Assembly (NCBI RefSeq): GCF_020165495.1
Contig: NZ_JAIUIE010000011.1
Span: forward strand, 1 to 64,000
Direction: 5' to 3'
Length of the DNA stretch: 64,000 bases
Source: Mesorhizobium sp. BR1-1-16
GTDB lineage: Bacteria > Pseudomonadota > Alphaproteobacteria > Rhizobiales > Kaistiaceae
Shown here: positions 8,888 to 18,218 of the stretch, one piece after another
Position numbering within the stretch: position 1 is the first letter of the stretch
How the letters are laid out: every line of letters starts with the position of its first letter
Translations under genes and position numbers: made by a program
The notes under the pieces: model-generated
Told to the model about the DNA's origin: nothing
Database searches by the model: none
The model's input: the letters and a program-made list of their open reading frames with translations, nothing else

Positions 8888-10063
8888 CTACAGCAGGCCG
8901 CGACCCGACAGGTTCTTCATCAGCGCGTTCGCGCCGAAGGTCCACGGCTCGGCGTCGGACGAGTACACGACGCGGTTCGACAACTGGCCGAGTTTCGGCG
9001 CGGCGATCGTCACGATGTCGCCGATCTTGTGCGTGAAGCCTTGGCCGGGGCCGTCGCGATCCTGCACCGGCGCGAACATCGTACCGAGATAGAGCACGAA
9101 GCCATCGGGATACTGATGGTTCTTGCCGACCGTCTGCTTGACGAGATCTTCCGGATCGCGGCTGATCTTCGACATCGCGCTGGAGCCGTCCATGAGGAAG
9201 CCGTCCTCGCCGGCGACCGTCAGGCGAACTTCGGTCTGCCTGACATCGTCGAGCGAGAATGACGCGTCGAACAGGCGGATGAACGGCCCGATCGAGGCGC
9301 TGGCATTGTTGTCCTTCGCCTTCGAGAGCAGCAGCGCCGAGCGCCCCTCGACATCGCGCAGATTGACGTCGTTGCCGAGCGTCGCGCCGACGATATGGCC
9401 GCTGGACGAGACCACGAGGACGACCTCGGGCTCCGGATTGTTCCAGGTCGAGATCGGATGGATGCCGACTTCGGCGAGATGGCCGACGCTCGACATCGGC
9501 TGCGCTTTCGAGAAGATCTCGGCATCGGGGCCGATCCCGACCTCGAGATATTGCGACCACATGCCCTTCTCGATCAGAAGGGCCTTGAGCGCCGCTGCCT
9601 GCTCGGAGCCGGGGCGGAGCCGCGCCAGATCGTCGCCGATCGTCGTCTGGATCTCCGAGCGGATCGCATTGGCCCGCTCGGGCAGGCCGCGCGCCTGCTC
9701 CTCGATGACGCGCTCGAGCATCGAGACCACGAAGGTGACCCCGGCCGCCTTCACTGCCTGAAGGTCGATCGGCGAGATCAGCCACGGCTTGGTACGGTCG
9801 CGCGTCGCGAGCGGCGTGTTGGCGAGAAGGTCGGCGAGGCTTCCGAGACTCTCGCCCGCCGCCATGGCTGCCACGCGGCCTGGATCCTCCATCTCGCAGA
9901 GATCGCGCATGGTGACGACCTCGGCAGTGATGTCGAGGACCTCGTCACCTCTCAGCGATACGATCGAGGGACCGTCGAGGTCGGGCCTGAACACCCGCCC
10001 GACCAGCGTGGCCTCGCCGGCATCCTGGGGCAGCGCAAAGGCAGGTGTCGTATCGAACGGCAT
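8888..10063 (-). CDS. Fumarylacetoacetate hydrolase (FAH) family protein
   Basis: 391 aa. The C-terminal FAH fold shows the metal-ligand pattern EVGIGPDAEIF, then NNPEPEVVLVV, and a downstream Asp in LGNDVNLRD. Members of this longer subgroup act on 2-oxo acids; sugar-acid dehydratases such as 2-keto-3-deoxy-arabinonate dehydratase and acylpyruvate hydrolases are the nearest known activities, but the substrate cannot be chosen here. The start ATG 10063 has an AAGAGGA ribosome-binding site; the 51-residue upstream extension is Arg/Pro-rich and unlikely. It diverges from the importer operon and shares a 428-bp regulatory region with it, so the same GntR regulator could control both. Confidence 0.85.
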   Translation of the reverse strand: MPFDTTPAFALPQDAGEATLVGRVFRPDLDGPSIVSLRGDEVLDITAEVVTMRDLCEMEDPGRVAAMAAGESLGSLADLLANTPLATRDRTKPWLISPIDLQAVKAAGVTFVVSMLERVIEEQARGLPERANAIRSEIQTTIGDDLARLRPGSEQAAALKALLIEKGMWSQYLEVGIGPDAEIFSKAQPMSSVGHLAEVGIHPISTWNNPEPEVVLVVSSSGHIVGATLGNDVNLRDVEGRSALLLSKAKDNNASASIGPFIRLFDASFSLDDVRQTEVRLTVAGEDGFLMDGSSAMSKISRDPEDLVKQTVGKNHQYPDGFVLYLGTMFAPVQDRDGPGQGFTHKIGDIVTIAAPKLGQLSNRVVYSSDAEPWTFGANALMKNLSGRGLL

Positions 10064-10491
10064 GGGGCGGTCCTCTTGGATTTTCGGGCGCCGGCGTCGA
10101 GGCCGGCGGGCGGGGGAATCTAGTACGAGGGGCGGGCCATGCCAACCGTCAGCAGGGTCCTGTCGGCGCATCGGCAGTGTCTTCTCTGCCGTATTTCTGG
10201 GCCTTGAGACTGGCACGATCAGACGGCTGTCTAAATTGTATGCAATGCTGCGCTATTGTATGCAATCTCAGGATATGCCCGCCGCCGGCTGAACGCGGCG
10301 GAGCCGATCGGGCGATCGGCGAGCGGAATCTCGCACGAAATTAACTCAACGAATTCAACCGGCTGCAAGGCCATGTGCGCCGGGGGCGGGCGGCTGGCCG
10401 CGCTTTGGCACATCTGTTGCGAGACAGGGGAACGGGAGCACCCCGGCGTGGGGAGGCCTGCGCCGATGTCCGTTGCAAGAGGTAACTGCCC
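10064..10491. other. Divergent intergenic region of 428 bp
   Basis: This lies between the FAH gene and the BMP-type importer operon. Apart from the twin operator at 10235-10266, no coding region with supporting features is seen. It should hold promoters for both directions. A GGGAGGCC run and an AAGAGGTAA purine block lie near the importer start. Confidence 0.7.
10235..10266. promoter_or_regulatory. Twin GntR-type operator, two copies of ATTGTATGCAAT
   Basis: Two identical 12-bp near-palindromes, 10235-10246 and 10255-10266, start exactly 20 bp apart, so they lie on one face of the helix. TTGTATnCAA resembles sites of FadR/FCD-subfamily GntR regulators (TTGTATACAA-like), and a GntR/FCD gene ends the operon at 21683. 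The sites are 172 bp from the FAH start and 226 bp from the importer start. Binding is inferred, not shown. Confidence 0.65.
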
Positions 10492-11607
10492 ATGTCCGCA
10501 TTCACACTCAATCGCAGGACGCTGCTGAAGAGCGCCGCGATCGGCTCGCTTGGCCTGACCACGGGCCTTTTGACCCAGCGTTCGGCCTTCGCGGCTGACC
10601 TGACGATCGGCATCATCTATGTCGGTTCGCGCGATGACTATGGCTGGAACCAGGCGCATGCCGTGGCGGCCAAGGCGCTCGCCGCTGTCCCGGGCGTCAA
10701 AGTCGTTGAGGAGGAGAACGTTCCTGAGACGGTCGCCGTATCCAAGACCATGGAATCGATGGTCGAGCTTGATGGCGCCGGCCTGATCTTCGCAACGTCC
10801 TTCGGCTACTACTCGCCCTTCATGGTCGATGCCGCCAAGAAATATCCCGATGTCCAGTTTCGCCATGCGGCGCCGCTGTGGACCGACAAGGACCCGAAGA
10901 ACGCCGGCAGCTATTTCGGCTATCTCGACCAGGCCCATTACATCGATGGCATCGCCGCTGGCCTCTCGACCAAGTCGAACAAGCTTGGCTTCGTCGCCGC
11001 CAAGCCGATTTCCTCGGTGCTCTCGAACATCAACTCGTTCACGATCGGCGCCCGCAAGGTCAATCCGAACGCCACCGTCCAGGTGATCTTCACCGGCGAC
11101 TGGTCGATGCCGGTGCGCGAGGCCGAGGCCACCAATGCGCTGATCGATGCGGGCTGCGACGTCATCACCTGCCATGTCGACAGCCCGAAGACGGTCATTC
11201 AGAACGCCGAGGCCAAGGGCGTCAAGTCCTGCGGCCACAATGCCTCGCAGGCTGATCTCGCGCCGAAGGGCTTCATCACCGGCGCCGAATACAAGTGGGA
11301 GACGATCTACAAGCAGTATGCCGACACGCTGACGAAGGGCGGTGAACTGCCGAACTTCCTTTCGGGCGGCTACGATCTCGACTTCGTGCAGAACACGCCC
11401 TATGGCGCCGGTGCGACGCCCGAGGCTATCAAGGCGGCCGATGCCGCCAAGGTCGAGATGAAGGCCAAGGTGCCGGTCTTTGTCGGGCCGCTCAAGGACA
11501 ATACCGGCAAGGAAGTCATCCCGGCCGGCACGTCGCATGCGCCTTACGATCCGTGGATCGACCAGATCAACTTCCTGGTCGAAGGCGTCACCGGCTCCAT
11601 CACCTGA
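10492..11607 (+). CDS. BMP family ABC transporter substrate-binding protein
   Basis: 371 aa periplasmic binding protein of the Bmp/PnrA (Med) family, which usually binds nucleosides or related heterocycles. The N terminus carries a twin-arginine type signal (NRRTLLKSAAIGSLGL, ending at AFAADL), so Tat export is likely. The mature part begins DLTIGIIYVGSRDDYGWNQA, typical for the family. ATG 10492 follows an AAGAGGTAA ribosome-binding site. It is the first gene of the long operon, and its two permease genes and ATPase gene lie downstream. The neighbouring hydrolases suggest a cyclic ureide such as cyanuric acid or a pyrimidine-like ring as ligand (inference). Confidence 0.92.
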   Translation: MSAFTLNRRTLLKSAAIGSLGLTTGLLTQRSAFAADLTIGIIYVGSRDDYGWNQAHAVAAKALAAVPGVKVVEEENVPETVAVSKTMESMVELDGAGLIFATSFGYYSPFMVDAAKKYPDVQFRHAAPLWTDKDPKNAGSYFGYLDQAHYIDGIAAGLSTKSNKLGFVAAKPISSVLSNINSFTIGARKVNPNATVQVIFTGDWSMPVREAEATNALIDAGCDVITCHVDSPKTVIQNAEAKGVKSCGHNASQADLAPKGFITGAEYKWETIYKQYADTLTKGGELPNFLSGGYDLDFVQNTPYGAGATPEAIKAADAAKVEMKAKVPVFVGPLKDNTGKEVIPAGTSHAPYDPWIDQINFLVEGVTGSIT

Positions 11608-11643
11608 TCGACCCCGCGCGGGCACGGCCCGCCGCAATAAAGC

Positions 11644-11669
11644 GCCGCCCCGGCTTTGGCCGGAGCGGC
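11644..11669 (+). promoter_or_regulatory. Intercistronic stem-loop after the substrate-binding protein gene
   Basis: An 11-bp stem with one mismatch (GCCGCCCCGGC / GCCGGAGCGGC) and a TTTG loop sits between the binding-protein gene and the first permease gene. Hairpins here are typical of ABC operons and favour higher levels of the binding-protein message by protecting its 3' end; that role is inferred. Confidence 0.5.
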
Positions 11670-11720
11670 ACGACGGGCGGCGCCGCCGCCTCTATCCCTT
11701 CTCTCTTCGGGAGCGTTTCC

Positions 11721-12839
11721 ATGGTGGATATTGCACAGCAGGACGCCGCGCCGGCGATCTCCGGCGGTTTCGCCGAGGCGCTCGACCGGGTGCGGCGATC
11801 GTCCGAATATGTCGTGATCCCGCTGTTCGCGCTCCTCGTGGCAGGGCTCCTGTTCTCGATCTTCCTGCTGGCGCTCGGCCAGTCGCCCGGAACGTTCTTC
11901 GCGCTGCTCTGGCGCGGTGGCTTCGGCACCGGGTTCTCGTGGCAAAACACGCTGGTGCGCGCGGCGCCGCTTATCCTCACGGCGCTCTGCGTCGCGATCC
12001 CGGCGCGTCTCGGCCTCGTCATCATCGGCGGCGAGGGCGCGCTGGTACTCGGCGGCTTTGCCGCCGCGGTGGCGTCGATCCCGCTGGTTCATGCCGGCGC
12101 GCCGAGCTTTGTGGTGCTGCCTGTGATGTGCCTCTGCGCCATCGCCGTCGGTGGATTGTGGATCGGGCTCGTCGGCGTGCTGCGGCACTACCGGGGCATC
12201 AACGAGACCATCGCCAGCCTGCTGATGTCCTACATCGCCATCGCGATCATGAATTTCTTCGTCGAGGGAGCGCTGCGCGATCCGGCCAACCCGAACAAGC
12301 CGTCGACCCAGGCGATCGGCGAGGCCAACATGATCGGCGATGTGCCGGGCCTCGGCGTGCATTGGGGCCTGCCGGTCGGCATCGTCGTCGCGATCCTGCT
12401 GTGGGTGCTGATGAACCGCACCACGTTCGGCTTCGCGGCGCGCGTCACCGGCGGCAATGTCCGCGCCGCGCGGGCGCAAGGGCTTCCCGTCGGGCGGCTC
12501 ATCGTCATTTCCTGCGCCATCGCGGGGGCCTGCGCGGGCCTTGCCGGCTTCTTCGAGGTCGCGGCGATACAGGGCAAGGCCAATGCGTCGCTCGCCGCCG
12601 GCTATGGCTTCACCGGCATCCTGGTCGCGTTTCTCGCCCGGCAGAACCCGCTCGCCATCGTGCCGGTGGCCATCTTCCTCGGCGGGATCGCGGCGGCCGG
12701 CGGGCTGATCCAGCGCCGCATGGGCATGCCCGACGCCACTGTGCAGGTTCTGCAAGGGTTGATGTTCGTCGTGCTCCTGGTCAGCGAGACGCTTTACGGC
12801 CGACTTCCGATCTTCCGGGCGAAAGGAGACAAGCGATGA
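11721..12839 (+). CDS. ABC transporter permease (BMP/nucleoside-type importer), subunit 1
   Basis: 372 aa inner-membrane protein with about eight to ten hydrophobic helices, beginning YVVIPLFALLVAGLLFSIFLLAL. The segment IGGEGALVLGGFAAA and later FTGILVAFLARQNP are family hallmarks of the BPD_transp_2 permeases that pair with BMP binding proteins. The start ATG 11721 is preceded by GGGAG; the long upstream reading frame from 11553 is Arg-rich and rejected. It ends in a 4-bp ATGA overlap with the second permease gene, a sign of translational coupling. Confidence 0.92.
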   Translation: MVDIAQQDAAPAISGGFAEALDRVRRSSEYVVIPLFALLVAGLLFSIFLLALGQSPGTFFALLWRGGFGTGFSWQNTLVRAAPLILTALCVAIPARLGLVIIGGEGALVLGGFAAAVASIPLVHAGAPSFVVLPVMCLCAIAVGGLWIGLVGVLRHYRGINETIASLLMSYIAIAIMNFFVEGALRDPANPNKPSTQAIGEANMIGDVPGLGVHWGLPVGIVVAILLWVLMNRTTFGFAARVTGGNVRAARAQGLPVGRLIVISCAIAGACAGLAGFFEVAAIQGKANASLAAGYGFTGILVAFLARQNPLAIVPVAIFLGGIAAAGGLIQRRMGMPDATVQVLQGLMFVVLLVSETLYGRLPIFRAKGDKR

Positions 12840-13762
12840 GCGGCACCGATATCGGCTTCTGGGGTGTTCCGCTTGCGATGTTCGCCGGCGCCATCCGCGT
12901 CTCGACGCCGTTCCTGTTCGTCTCGCTCGGCGAATGCCTCACCGAGAAGTCGGGCCGGATCAATCTCGGCCTTGAAGGTACGCTCGTCTTCGGCGCCATG
13001 TCGGGCTATGCCGTCTCCTATCTCACGGGTTCACCCTGGCTCGGCGTGCTGGCGGCCGGCATCTCCGGCATGTTCTTCGGCGCCATCCACGGCTATATCT
13101 GCAAGCTTCCCAAGGTGAACGACATCGCGATCGGCATCGCCATGATGTTGTTCGGGACGGGGCTCGCCTTCTTCTTCGGCAAGCCGTTCATCCAGCCGCA
13201 GGCGCCGCATCTGCCCTCGATCAATCTCGGCGGCTGGTCTGATTACCCGCAGATCCAGTCGGCGCTCGAGATCAATCCGCTCTTCCTGGTCGGCGCCGTG
13301 CTCGCGGTCGCGATGTGGTGGGCGTTCAAGAACACGCGTTGGGGCCTTATCATCCGCATGACCGGCGACAGCGCGCCGGCGGCCCTCGCGATGGGCTATT
13401 CGGTCGATCTCGTCCGCTTTCTCGCCACGACGGTTGGCGGCTTCTTCGCCGGCGTCGGCGGCGCCTTCCTGTCGCTCTATTATCCGGGCGCCTGGAGCGA
13501 GGGCCTTTCTTCCGGGCAAGGCCTGATGGCGGTCGCGCTCGTCATTTTCTCGCGCTGGAACCCGCTGCTCTGCTTCGGTGCAGCGCTCCTCTTCGGCGCG
13601 GCCGGCGCCATCGGGCCGGCGCTGCAATCGGTCGGGATCACGCAGGGCTACTATTTCTTCAACGCGGCGCCCTACCTCCTGACCCTCTTCATCATGATCG
13701 CCTCCGTCTCGCCGAAGCGCTCGCTGAAGGGCGCGCCGGGCGAACTGTCGATCACCAAGTAG
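12836..13762 (+). CDS. ABC transporter permease (BMP/nucleoside-type importer), subunit 2
   Basis: 308 aa with many membrane helices. The motif TEKSGRINLGLEGTLVFGA near residues 35-55 is the characteristic EAA-like start of this permease class, and the end PYLLTLFIMIASVSP is the usual last helix. The ATG at 12836 overlaps the stop of subunit 1, and an AAAGGAGA ribosome-binding site lies inside the end of that gene. It should form the heterodimeric channel with subunit 1 in the inner membrane. The formamidase gene begins 10 bp after its stop. Confidence 0.92.
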   Translation: MSGTDIGFWGVPLAMFAGAIRVSTPFLFVSLGECLTEKSGRINLGLEGTLVFGAMSGYAVSYLTGSPWLGVLAAGISGMFFGAIHGYICKLPKVNDIAIGIAMMLFGTGLAFFFGKPFIQPQAPHLPSINLGGWSDYPQIQSALEINPLFLVGAVLAVAMWWAFKNTRWGLIIRMTGDSAPAALAMGYSVDLVRFLATTVGGFFAGVGGAFLSLYYPGAWSEGLSSGQGLMAVALVIFSRWNPLLCFGAALLFGAAGAIGPALQSVGITQGYYFFNAAPYLLTLFIMIASVSPKRSLKGAPGELSITK

Positions 13763-13772
13763 GAGTATCGCC

Positions 13773-14804
13773 ATGAATGGATTGGGAGGCCTCAACAAGG
13801 CGCCCGAGGGCGTCGTCATCGGCCTTGTGCAGCTGCAACTGCCTGTCACCGTCACCAAGGGTGATCTTGCACGCCAGACGGCGCGGGTCGTCGAACTGGT
13901 CGGCAAGGCGCGGCGCAACAATGCCGGCATGGACCTTGTCGTCTTCCCGGAATATGCGCTGCACGGGCTGTCGATGGACATCAATCCCGAGATCATGTGC
14001 GATCTCGACGGTCCGGAGGTCGCCGCTTTCAAGGAAGCCTGCGCGACGCACAAGATCTGGGGCTGCTTCTCGATCATGGAGCGCAATCCCGGCGGCAATC
14101 CTTATAACTCCGGCATCGTCATCGACGATACCGGCGCGCTGAAGCTCTATTATCGCAAGCTCCATCCCTGGGTGCCTGTCGAGCCTTGGGAGCCCGGTGA
14201 CATCGGCATTCCCGTCATCGACGGCCCCAAGGGCTGCAAGCTGGCGCTGATCATCTGCCATGATGGCATGTTCCCGGAGATGGCGCGCGAATGCGCCTAC
14301 AAGGGCGCCGAGATCATGATCCGCACGGCGGGCTATACCGCGCCGATCCGCCAGAGCTGGCGCTTCACCAATCAGTCGAACGCCTTCTGCAATCTGATGG
14401 TCACTGCGAATGTCTGCATGTCGGGCTCGGACGGGACGTTCGATTCCATGGGCGAGGGGATGATCGTCAATTTCGACGGCGAGATCATCGCGCATGGCAC
14501 CAGCGGCCGTCCGGACGAGATCATCGCCGCCGAGGTTCGTCCCGATCTCGTGCGCGAGGCGCGCATCCACTGGGGCGTCGAGAACAACATCTATCAGTTC
14601 GGCCATCGCGGTTATGTCGCGGTGAAGGGCGGCGCGCAGGATTGCCCCTACACCTACATGACCGATCTTGCCGCCGGCCGCTATCGCCTGCCCTGGGAGG
14701 CCGAGGTGGTGCACACGGATGGCACTGCCTGCGGTTTTGCTGCGCCGACGCGGCTTCATGGCGAGCGCGCCGACGCGCCGGATGCCAAGCAGGCCGCGGA
14801 GTAG
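13773..14804 (+). CDS. Formamidase-like nitrilase-superfamily amidohydrolase
   Basis: 343 aa. The nitrilase-fold triad is visible: Glu60 in VVFPEYALHG, Lys129 in YYRKLHPW and Cys162 in ICHDGMFPE. These positions and the CHDGM-PE motif resemble AmiF-type formamidases and short aliphatic amidases. The enzyme would hydrolyse formamide or another small amide to ammonia in the cytoplasm. ATG 13773 has an AGGAG ribosome-binding site. It lies between the importer permeases and the biuret-hydrolase-like gene; a formyl-bearing intermediate or a small amide released from the imported ring would explain its presence, but this is a guess. Confidence 0.85.
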   Translation: MNGLGGLNKAPEGVVIGLVQLQLPVTVTKGDLARQTARVVELVGKARRNNAGMDLVVFPEYALHGLSMDINPEIMCDLDGPEVAAFKEACATHKIWGCFSIMERNPGGNPYNSGIVIDDTGALKLYYRKLHPWVPVEPWEPGDIGIPVIDGPKGCKLALIICHDGMFPEMARECAYKGAEIMIRTAGYTAPIRQSWRFTNQSNAFCNLMVTANVCMSGSDGTFDSMGEGMIVNFDGEIIAHGTSGRPDEIIAAEVRPDLVREARIHWGVENNIYQFGHRGYVAVKGGAQDCPYTYMTDLAAGRYRLPWEAEVVHTDGTACGFAAPTRLHGERADAPDAKQAAE

Positions 14805-14813
14805 GAGGTGGAC

Positions 14814-15542
14814 ATGGCTTCCGATACTCTCGACGAGCGCGTCGCCGCAGCTTTCGTTCACGAAGGCCGTACCATCGCCTCCGACCCCTATCCCTGGCCG
14901 TTCGACGGCAATCTGAAGCCTGACAACACCGCGCTCATCGTCATCGACATGCAGGTCGATTTCTGTGCGCCCGGTGGCTATGTCGACTCGATGGGCTACG
15001 ACATCTCGCTGACCCGCGAACCGATCGAGCCGATCCGCCGCGTGCTCGATGCGATGCGCGCCAAGGGCTATCACGTCATCCATACGCGAGAAGGCCATCG
15101 CCCCGATCTCGCCGATCTGCCCGCCAACAAGCGCTGGCGCTCGCAGCGGATTGGCGCCGGGATCGGCGACCAGGGCCCATGCGGCCGCATTCTGGTGCGC
15201 GGCGAGCCAGGCTGGGAAATCATCCCGGAACTGCAGCCGATCGCGGGCGAGGCGATCATCGACAAGCCCGGCAAGGGCTCGTTCGTCGCCACCGACCTTG
15301 AACTGGTCCTGCGCCAGAAGGGCATCCGCAACATCGTGCTCGCCGGCGTCACCACCGATGTCTGCGTTCACACCACGATGCGCGATGCGAATGATCTTGG
15401 CTATGAATGCGTGCTGCTCAGCGATTGCACCGCCGCCACGAAGCGCGAAAATCATCTCGCGGCCATCGACATGGTCAAGATGCAGGGCGGGGTCTTCGGC
15501 GCCGTTGCGACGTCTGATGCGCTGATCGCGGGGCTTGTCTGA
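14814..15542 (+). CDS. biuH: Cysteine hydrolase of the isochorismatase superfamily, probable biuret amidohydrolase
   Basis: 242 aa. The catalytic triad Asp45 (VIDMQVDF), Lys151 (IDKPGKG) and Cys184 (TTDVCVHT) is complete. N-terminal DPYPWPF, then [21 protein letters not shown]-like and [13 protein letters not shown] segments closely resemble the rhizobial biuret hydrolase that converts biuret to allophanate and ammonia. The start ATG 14814 follows a perfect AGGAGG; a GTG at 14808 lies within that ribosome-binding site. The stop overlaps the next ATG by one base (TGATG). It sits directly before the ring-opening hydrolase gene, as expected for a cyanurate-to-biuret-to-allophanate path. The symbol is given from recognised similarity and context, not from an alignment. 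Confidence 0.8.
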   Translation: MASDTLDERVAAAFVHEGRTIASDPYPWPFDGNLKPDNTALIVIDMQVDFCAPGGYVDSMGYDISLTREPIEPIRRVLDAMRAKGYHVIHTREGHRPDLADLPANKRWRSQRIGAGIGDQGPCGRILVRGEPGWEIIPELQPIAGEAIIDKPGKGSFVATDLELVLRQKGIRNIVLAGVTTDVCVHTTMRDANDLGYECVLLSDCTAATKRENHLAAIDMVKMQGGVFGAVATSDALIAGLV

Positions 15543-16678
15543 TGACACGCACGGCCTTTGTCCATCGCATCGCGGCCGCATCGCCGGACGATGTTTCGGG
15601 GCTTTCGGACGCGATCGCGTCGGGAGTGATCGATCCGCGTGGCATCACCGCGATCCTCGGCAAGACCGAGGGCAATGGCAACGTCAACGATTTCACCCGC
15701 GCCTTTGCCGTCCGCGCGCTCAAGGACGCATTGCGGCCGCATCTCGCGCCCGAGGCTGTCGAGGCGGTGTCCTATGTGATGTCCGGCGGCACCGAAGGGG
15801 CCATGTCGCCGCATTTCCTGGTGCTTGGCAGCAGCGAGACGGACAATGCTGGTCCCTCGCCGGCGCTGGCGGTCGGCGGCGCGCACACGCCGGCGATGCC
15901 CTTCGAGCAGCTTGGCCGACTCGGTCAGGTGGCACTCGTCGCCGAGGGCGTTCGCGCCGCCATGGCCGATGCCGGCATCACCGATGCTGCCGATGTCCAT
16001 TTCGTCCAGATCAAATGCCCATTGCTGACGGCGGAGCGCATCGCCGCCGTCGAGGCGAGCGGCGCCAGCGTCGCTACGCGCGATACTCTGAAATCCATGG
16101 GCCTCTCACGCGGCGCTTCGTCGCTCGGCGTTGCCGTCGCGCTCGGTGAGATTGCGCTCGAAACCTTCGATGAAGCCGCGATCGGTCGCGACGCGTCGCT
16201 GTGGTCGGGCCGTGCCTCGGCATCGGCCGGCGTCGAGCTCGCCAATCACGAGATCGTCGTGCTCGGCATGAGCCGCGACTGGTCGGGGCCGCTCGCCATC
16301 GACCATGCCGTGATGGCAGACGGCATCGATGTCGAACCCGTGCGCGCGGCGCTGCGTCGTCTCGGCTTCGCCGCCAACGGACAGCTGACGCCGGGCGAAC
16401 GGCCGGCGCTGGTTGCGCTGCTCGCCAAGGCCGAGGCCGGCACCAGCGGGCGCCTCCGCGGTCTCCGTCACACGATGCTCGATGATTCCGACATCTCGTC
16501 GACGCGTCATGCCCGCGCCTTTGTGGCCGGCAGCCTCGGGGCTCTTGTCGGCCATGCCGGCATCTATGTCTCGGGCGGCGCCGAGCATCAGGGCCCCGAT
16601 GGCGGCGGCCCTGTCGCGGTCATCGCCGATCGCCGCCTCATCCCATCGCTTGTCGCAGCAGAAGGATCGCCGTCATGA
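15542..16678 (+). CDS. Ring-opening amidohydrolase: cyanuric acid hydrolase or barbiturase
   Basis: 378 aa, the usual AtzD/TrzD/barbiturase length. The protein has three internal repeats, each with a Lys-Ser pair: Lys41 (GKTEGNG) with Ser81 (SGGTEG), Lys158 (VQIKCP) with Ser193 (SRGASS), and Lys296 (LAKAEA) with Ser344 (SGGAEHQGPDGGGP). The middle pair is the catalytic one in cyanuric acid hydrolases. The family hydrolyses cyanuric acid to carboxybiuret, or barbiturate to ureidomalonate. The AtzE/AtzG/biuret hydrolase neighbours favour cyanuric acid, but barbiturase cannot be excluded. The stop overlaps the next ATG (ATGA). Confidence 0.9.
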   Translation: MTRTAFVHRIAAASPDDVSGLSDAIASGVIDPRGITAILGKTEGNGNVNDFTRAFAVRALKDALRPHLAPEAVEAVSYVMSGGTEGAMSPHFLVLGSSETDNAGPSPALAVGGAHTPAMPFEQLGRLGQVALVAEGVRAAMADAGITDAADVHFVQIKCPLLTAERIAAVEASGASVATRDTLKSMGLSRGASSLGVAVALGEIALETFDEAAIGRDASLWSGRASASAGVELANHEIVVLGMSRDWSGPLAIDHAVMADGIDVEPVRAALRRLGFAANGQLTPGERPALVALLAKAEAGTSGRLRGLRHTMLDDSDISSTRHARAFVAGSLGALVGHAGIYVSGGAEHQGPDGGGPVAVIADRRLIPSLVAAEGSPS

Positions 16679-18216
16679 CCGCGTTCGCCGAACCGACAGG
16701 AGCCGTGCGTCGCGCGGTGGAACTGGAGACCGTCGGCATGACCAAGATCTTCGGATCGCTGGTCGCGCTGGAGGACGTCTCTGTTCATGTGAAGCCGGGC
16801 ACGCTGCATGCGCTGCTCGGCGAGAACGGCGCCGGCAAGTCGACGCTGGTCAAATGCATCATGGGTTTCTACCAGCCGACCCGTGGCACGGTCATGGTCG
16901 ATGGCAAGGAGGTCGTGATCGCGACGCCGCGTGACGCCCATGCCCATGGCATCGGGATGGTCTACCAGCATTTCACGCTGGTGCCCTCGCTGACGGCGGC
17001 TGAAAACCTCGTCATCAGCCGCGCCCATCCGCCGGCGGTGATCGACTGGAAGAAGGAGATCGCCGGGCTGGAGGAATTCCTGGAGCGGATGCCGTTCAAG
17101 GTGCCGCTGACGGTCCCGGTCGCGAGCCTTTCGGCCGGCGAGAAGCAGAAGCTTGAAATCCTGAAGCAGCTCTATCTCGACCAGCGCTTTCTGATCCTCG
17201 ACGAGCCGACCTCGGTGCTGACGCCGGGCGAGGCCGATGAGGTGCTCGGCCTGTTGCGCGGCATGACCGAGGCGGGCGACCTGACGATCCTGATGATCAG
17301 CCATAAGTTCCGCGAGGTCATGGCCTATGCCGATGACGTCACGGTGCTCCGGCGCGGACAGAAGATCGGCGGCGGCAAGGTCGGCGAACTCACCGTCGAC
17401 GACATGAGCCGCATGATGATCGGCGACACCAAGATCCGTGAACGCGCCGCCCGCAAGACGTTCACCGGTCAGAAGGTGACGCTGGAACTCGCCGGCATCT
17501 GCGCCGAGGACGATGGCGGCATGCCGGCGGTCGATGCCGTCAATCTCAAGGTCCATGCAGGCGAGATCGTCGGCGTCGCCGGCGTCTCCGGTAATGGCCA
17601 GTCGACGCTGATCGAGGTGCTGTCTGGCCAGCGCGACATGACCGAGGGCCAGCTTTTCATCGACGGGGAGAATTTCGAGCCGGTGCGCCAGCAGATGGCA
17701 AAGTTCAAGGTGTTCGGCCTGCCGGAGGAACCGCTGAAGAATGCCGCGGTGCCGCGCATGACCGTGGCCGAGAACATCGCCTTCCGCTCCTTCGACGAAC
17801 CGCCGATCGCCCGGCGCTTCGGCTTCATGTCGCCGAAGCCGATGCGCAAGCGCGCGCGCGAGCTCATCGCCGCCTATCGCATCAAGACGCCCTCGACCGA
17901 GGAGCCGATCGAGAATCTCTCGGGCGGCAATGTTCAGCGGGCGATCCTTGCGCGCGAGCTTTCCGGGCAGGTCGATGTGCTGATCGTCGCCAATCCCTGT
18001 TTCGGCCTCGACTTCGCGTCCGTGTCTGAAATCCGCTCGCAGATCATGGACCAGCGCAATCGCGGCGCTGCCGTGCTGCTGGTTTCGGAGGATCTCGACG
18101 AGGTGCTGGAACTTTCGGATCGTGTCGCAGTGATGTCGGGCGGCGGTATCCACTATGTCGTGCCGATCGCCGAGGCCGACCGCAATTCCATCGGCAAGGC
18201 GATGGCGGGGCATTGA
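16675..18216 (+). CDS. ABC transporter ATP-binding protein with two NBDs (BMP/sugar-type importer)
   Basis: 513 aa with tandem nucleotide-binding domains. The first has Walker [10 protein letters not shown], signature [11 protein letters not shown] and Walker [10 protein letters not shown]. The second has a degenerate Walker [10 protein letters not shown], signature LSGGNVQRA and a Walker B-like VLIVANPC without the usual acidic pair, as in RbsA/NupA-type importers. It powers the importer made with the permeases at 11721 and 12836 and the binding protein at 10492, from which it is separated by catabolic genes. It overlaps the ring-opening hydrolase gene by 4 bp. Confidence 0.93.
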   Translation: MTAFAEPTGAVRRAVELETVGMTKIFGSLVALEDVSVHVKPGTLHALLGENGAGKSTLVKCIMGFYQPTRGTVMVDGKEVVIATPRDAHAHGIGMVYQHFTLVPSLTAAENLVISRAHPPAVIDWKKEIAGLEEFLERMPFKVPLTVPVASLSAGEKQKLEILKQLYLDQRFLILDEPTSVLTPGEADEVLGLLRGMTEAGDLTILMISHKFREVMAYADDVTVLRRGQKIGGGKVGELTVDDMSRMMIGDTKIRERAARKTFTGQKVTLELAGICAEDDGGMPAVDAVNLKVHAGEIVGVAGVSGNGQSTLIEVLSGQRDMTEGQLFIDGENFEPVRQQMAKFKVFGLPEEPLKNAAVPRMTVAENIAFRSFDEPPIARRFGFMSPKPMRKRARELIAAYRIKTPSTEEPIENLSGGNVQRAILARELSGQVDVLIVANPCFGLDFASVSEIRSQIMDQRNRGAAVLLVSEDLDEVLELSDRVAVMSGGGIHYVVPIAEADRNSIGKAMAGH

Positions 18217-18218
18217 GC

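Noticed and set aside
11480-13762. Continuous 760-codon frame that seems to fuse an Arg-rich protein to the second permease
   Set aside because: The upstream part is the wrong frame of the binding-protein and first permease genes; the ATGA start at 12836 gives a normal 308-residue permease.
15542-16678. Firm assignment as cyanuric acid hydrolase
   Set aside because: Cyanuric acid hydrolase and barbiturase share the three Lys-Ser pairs; specificity cannot be read by eye.
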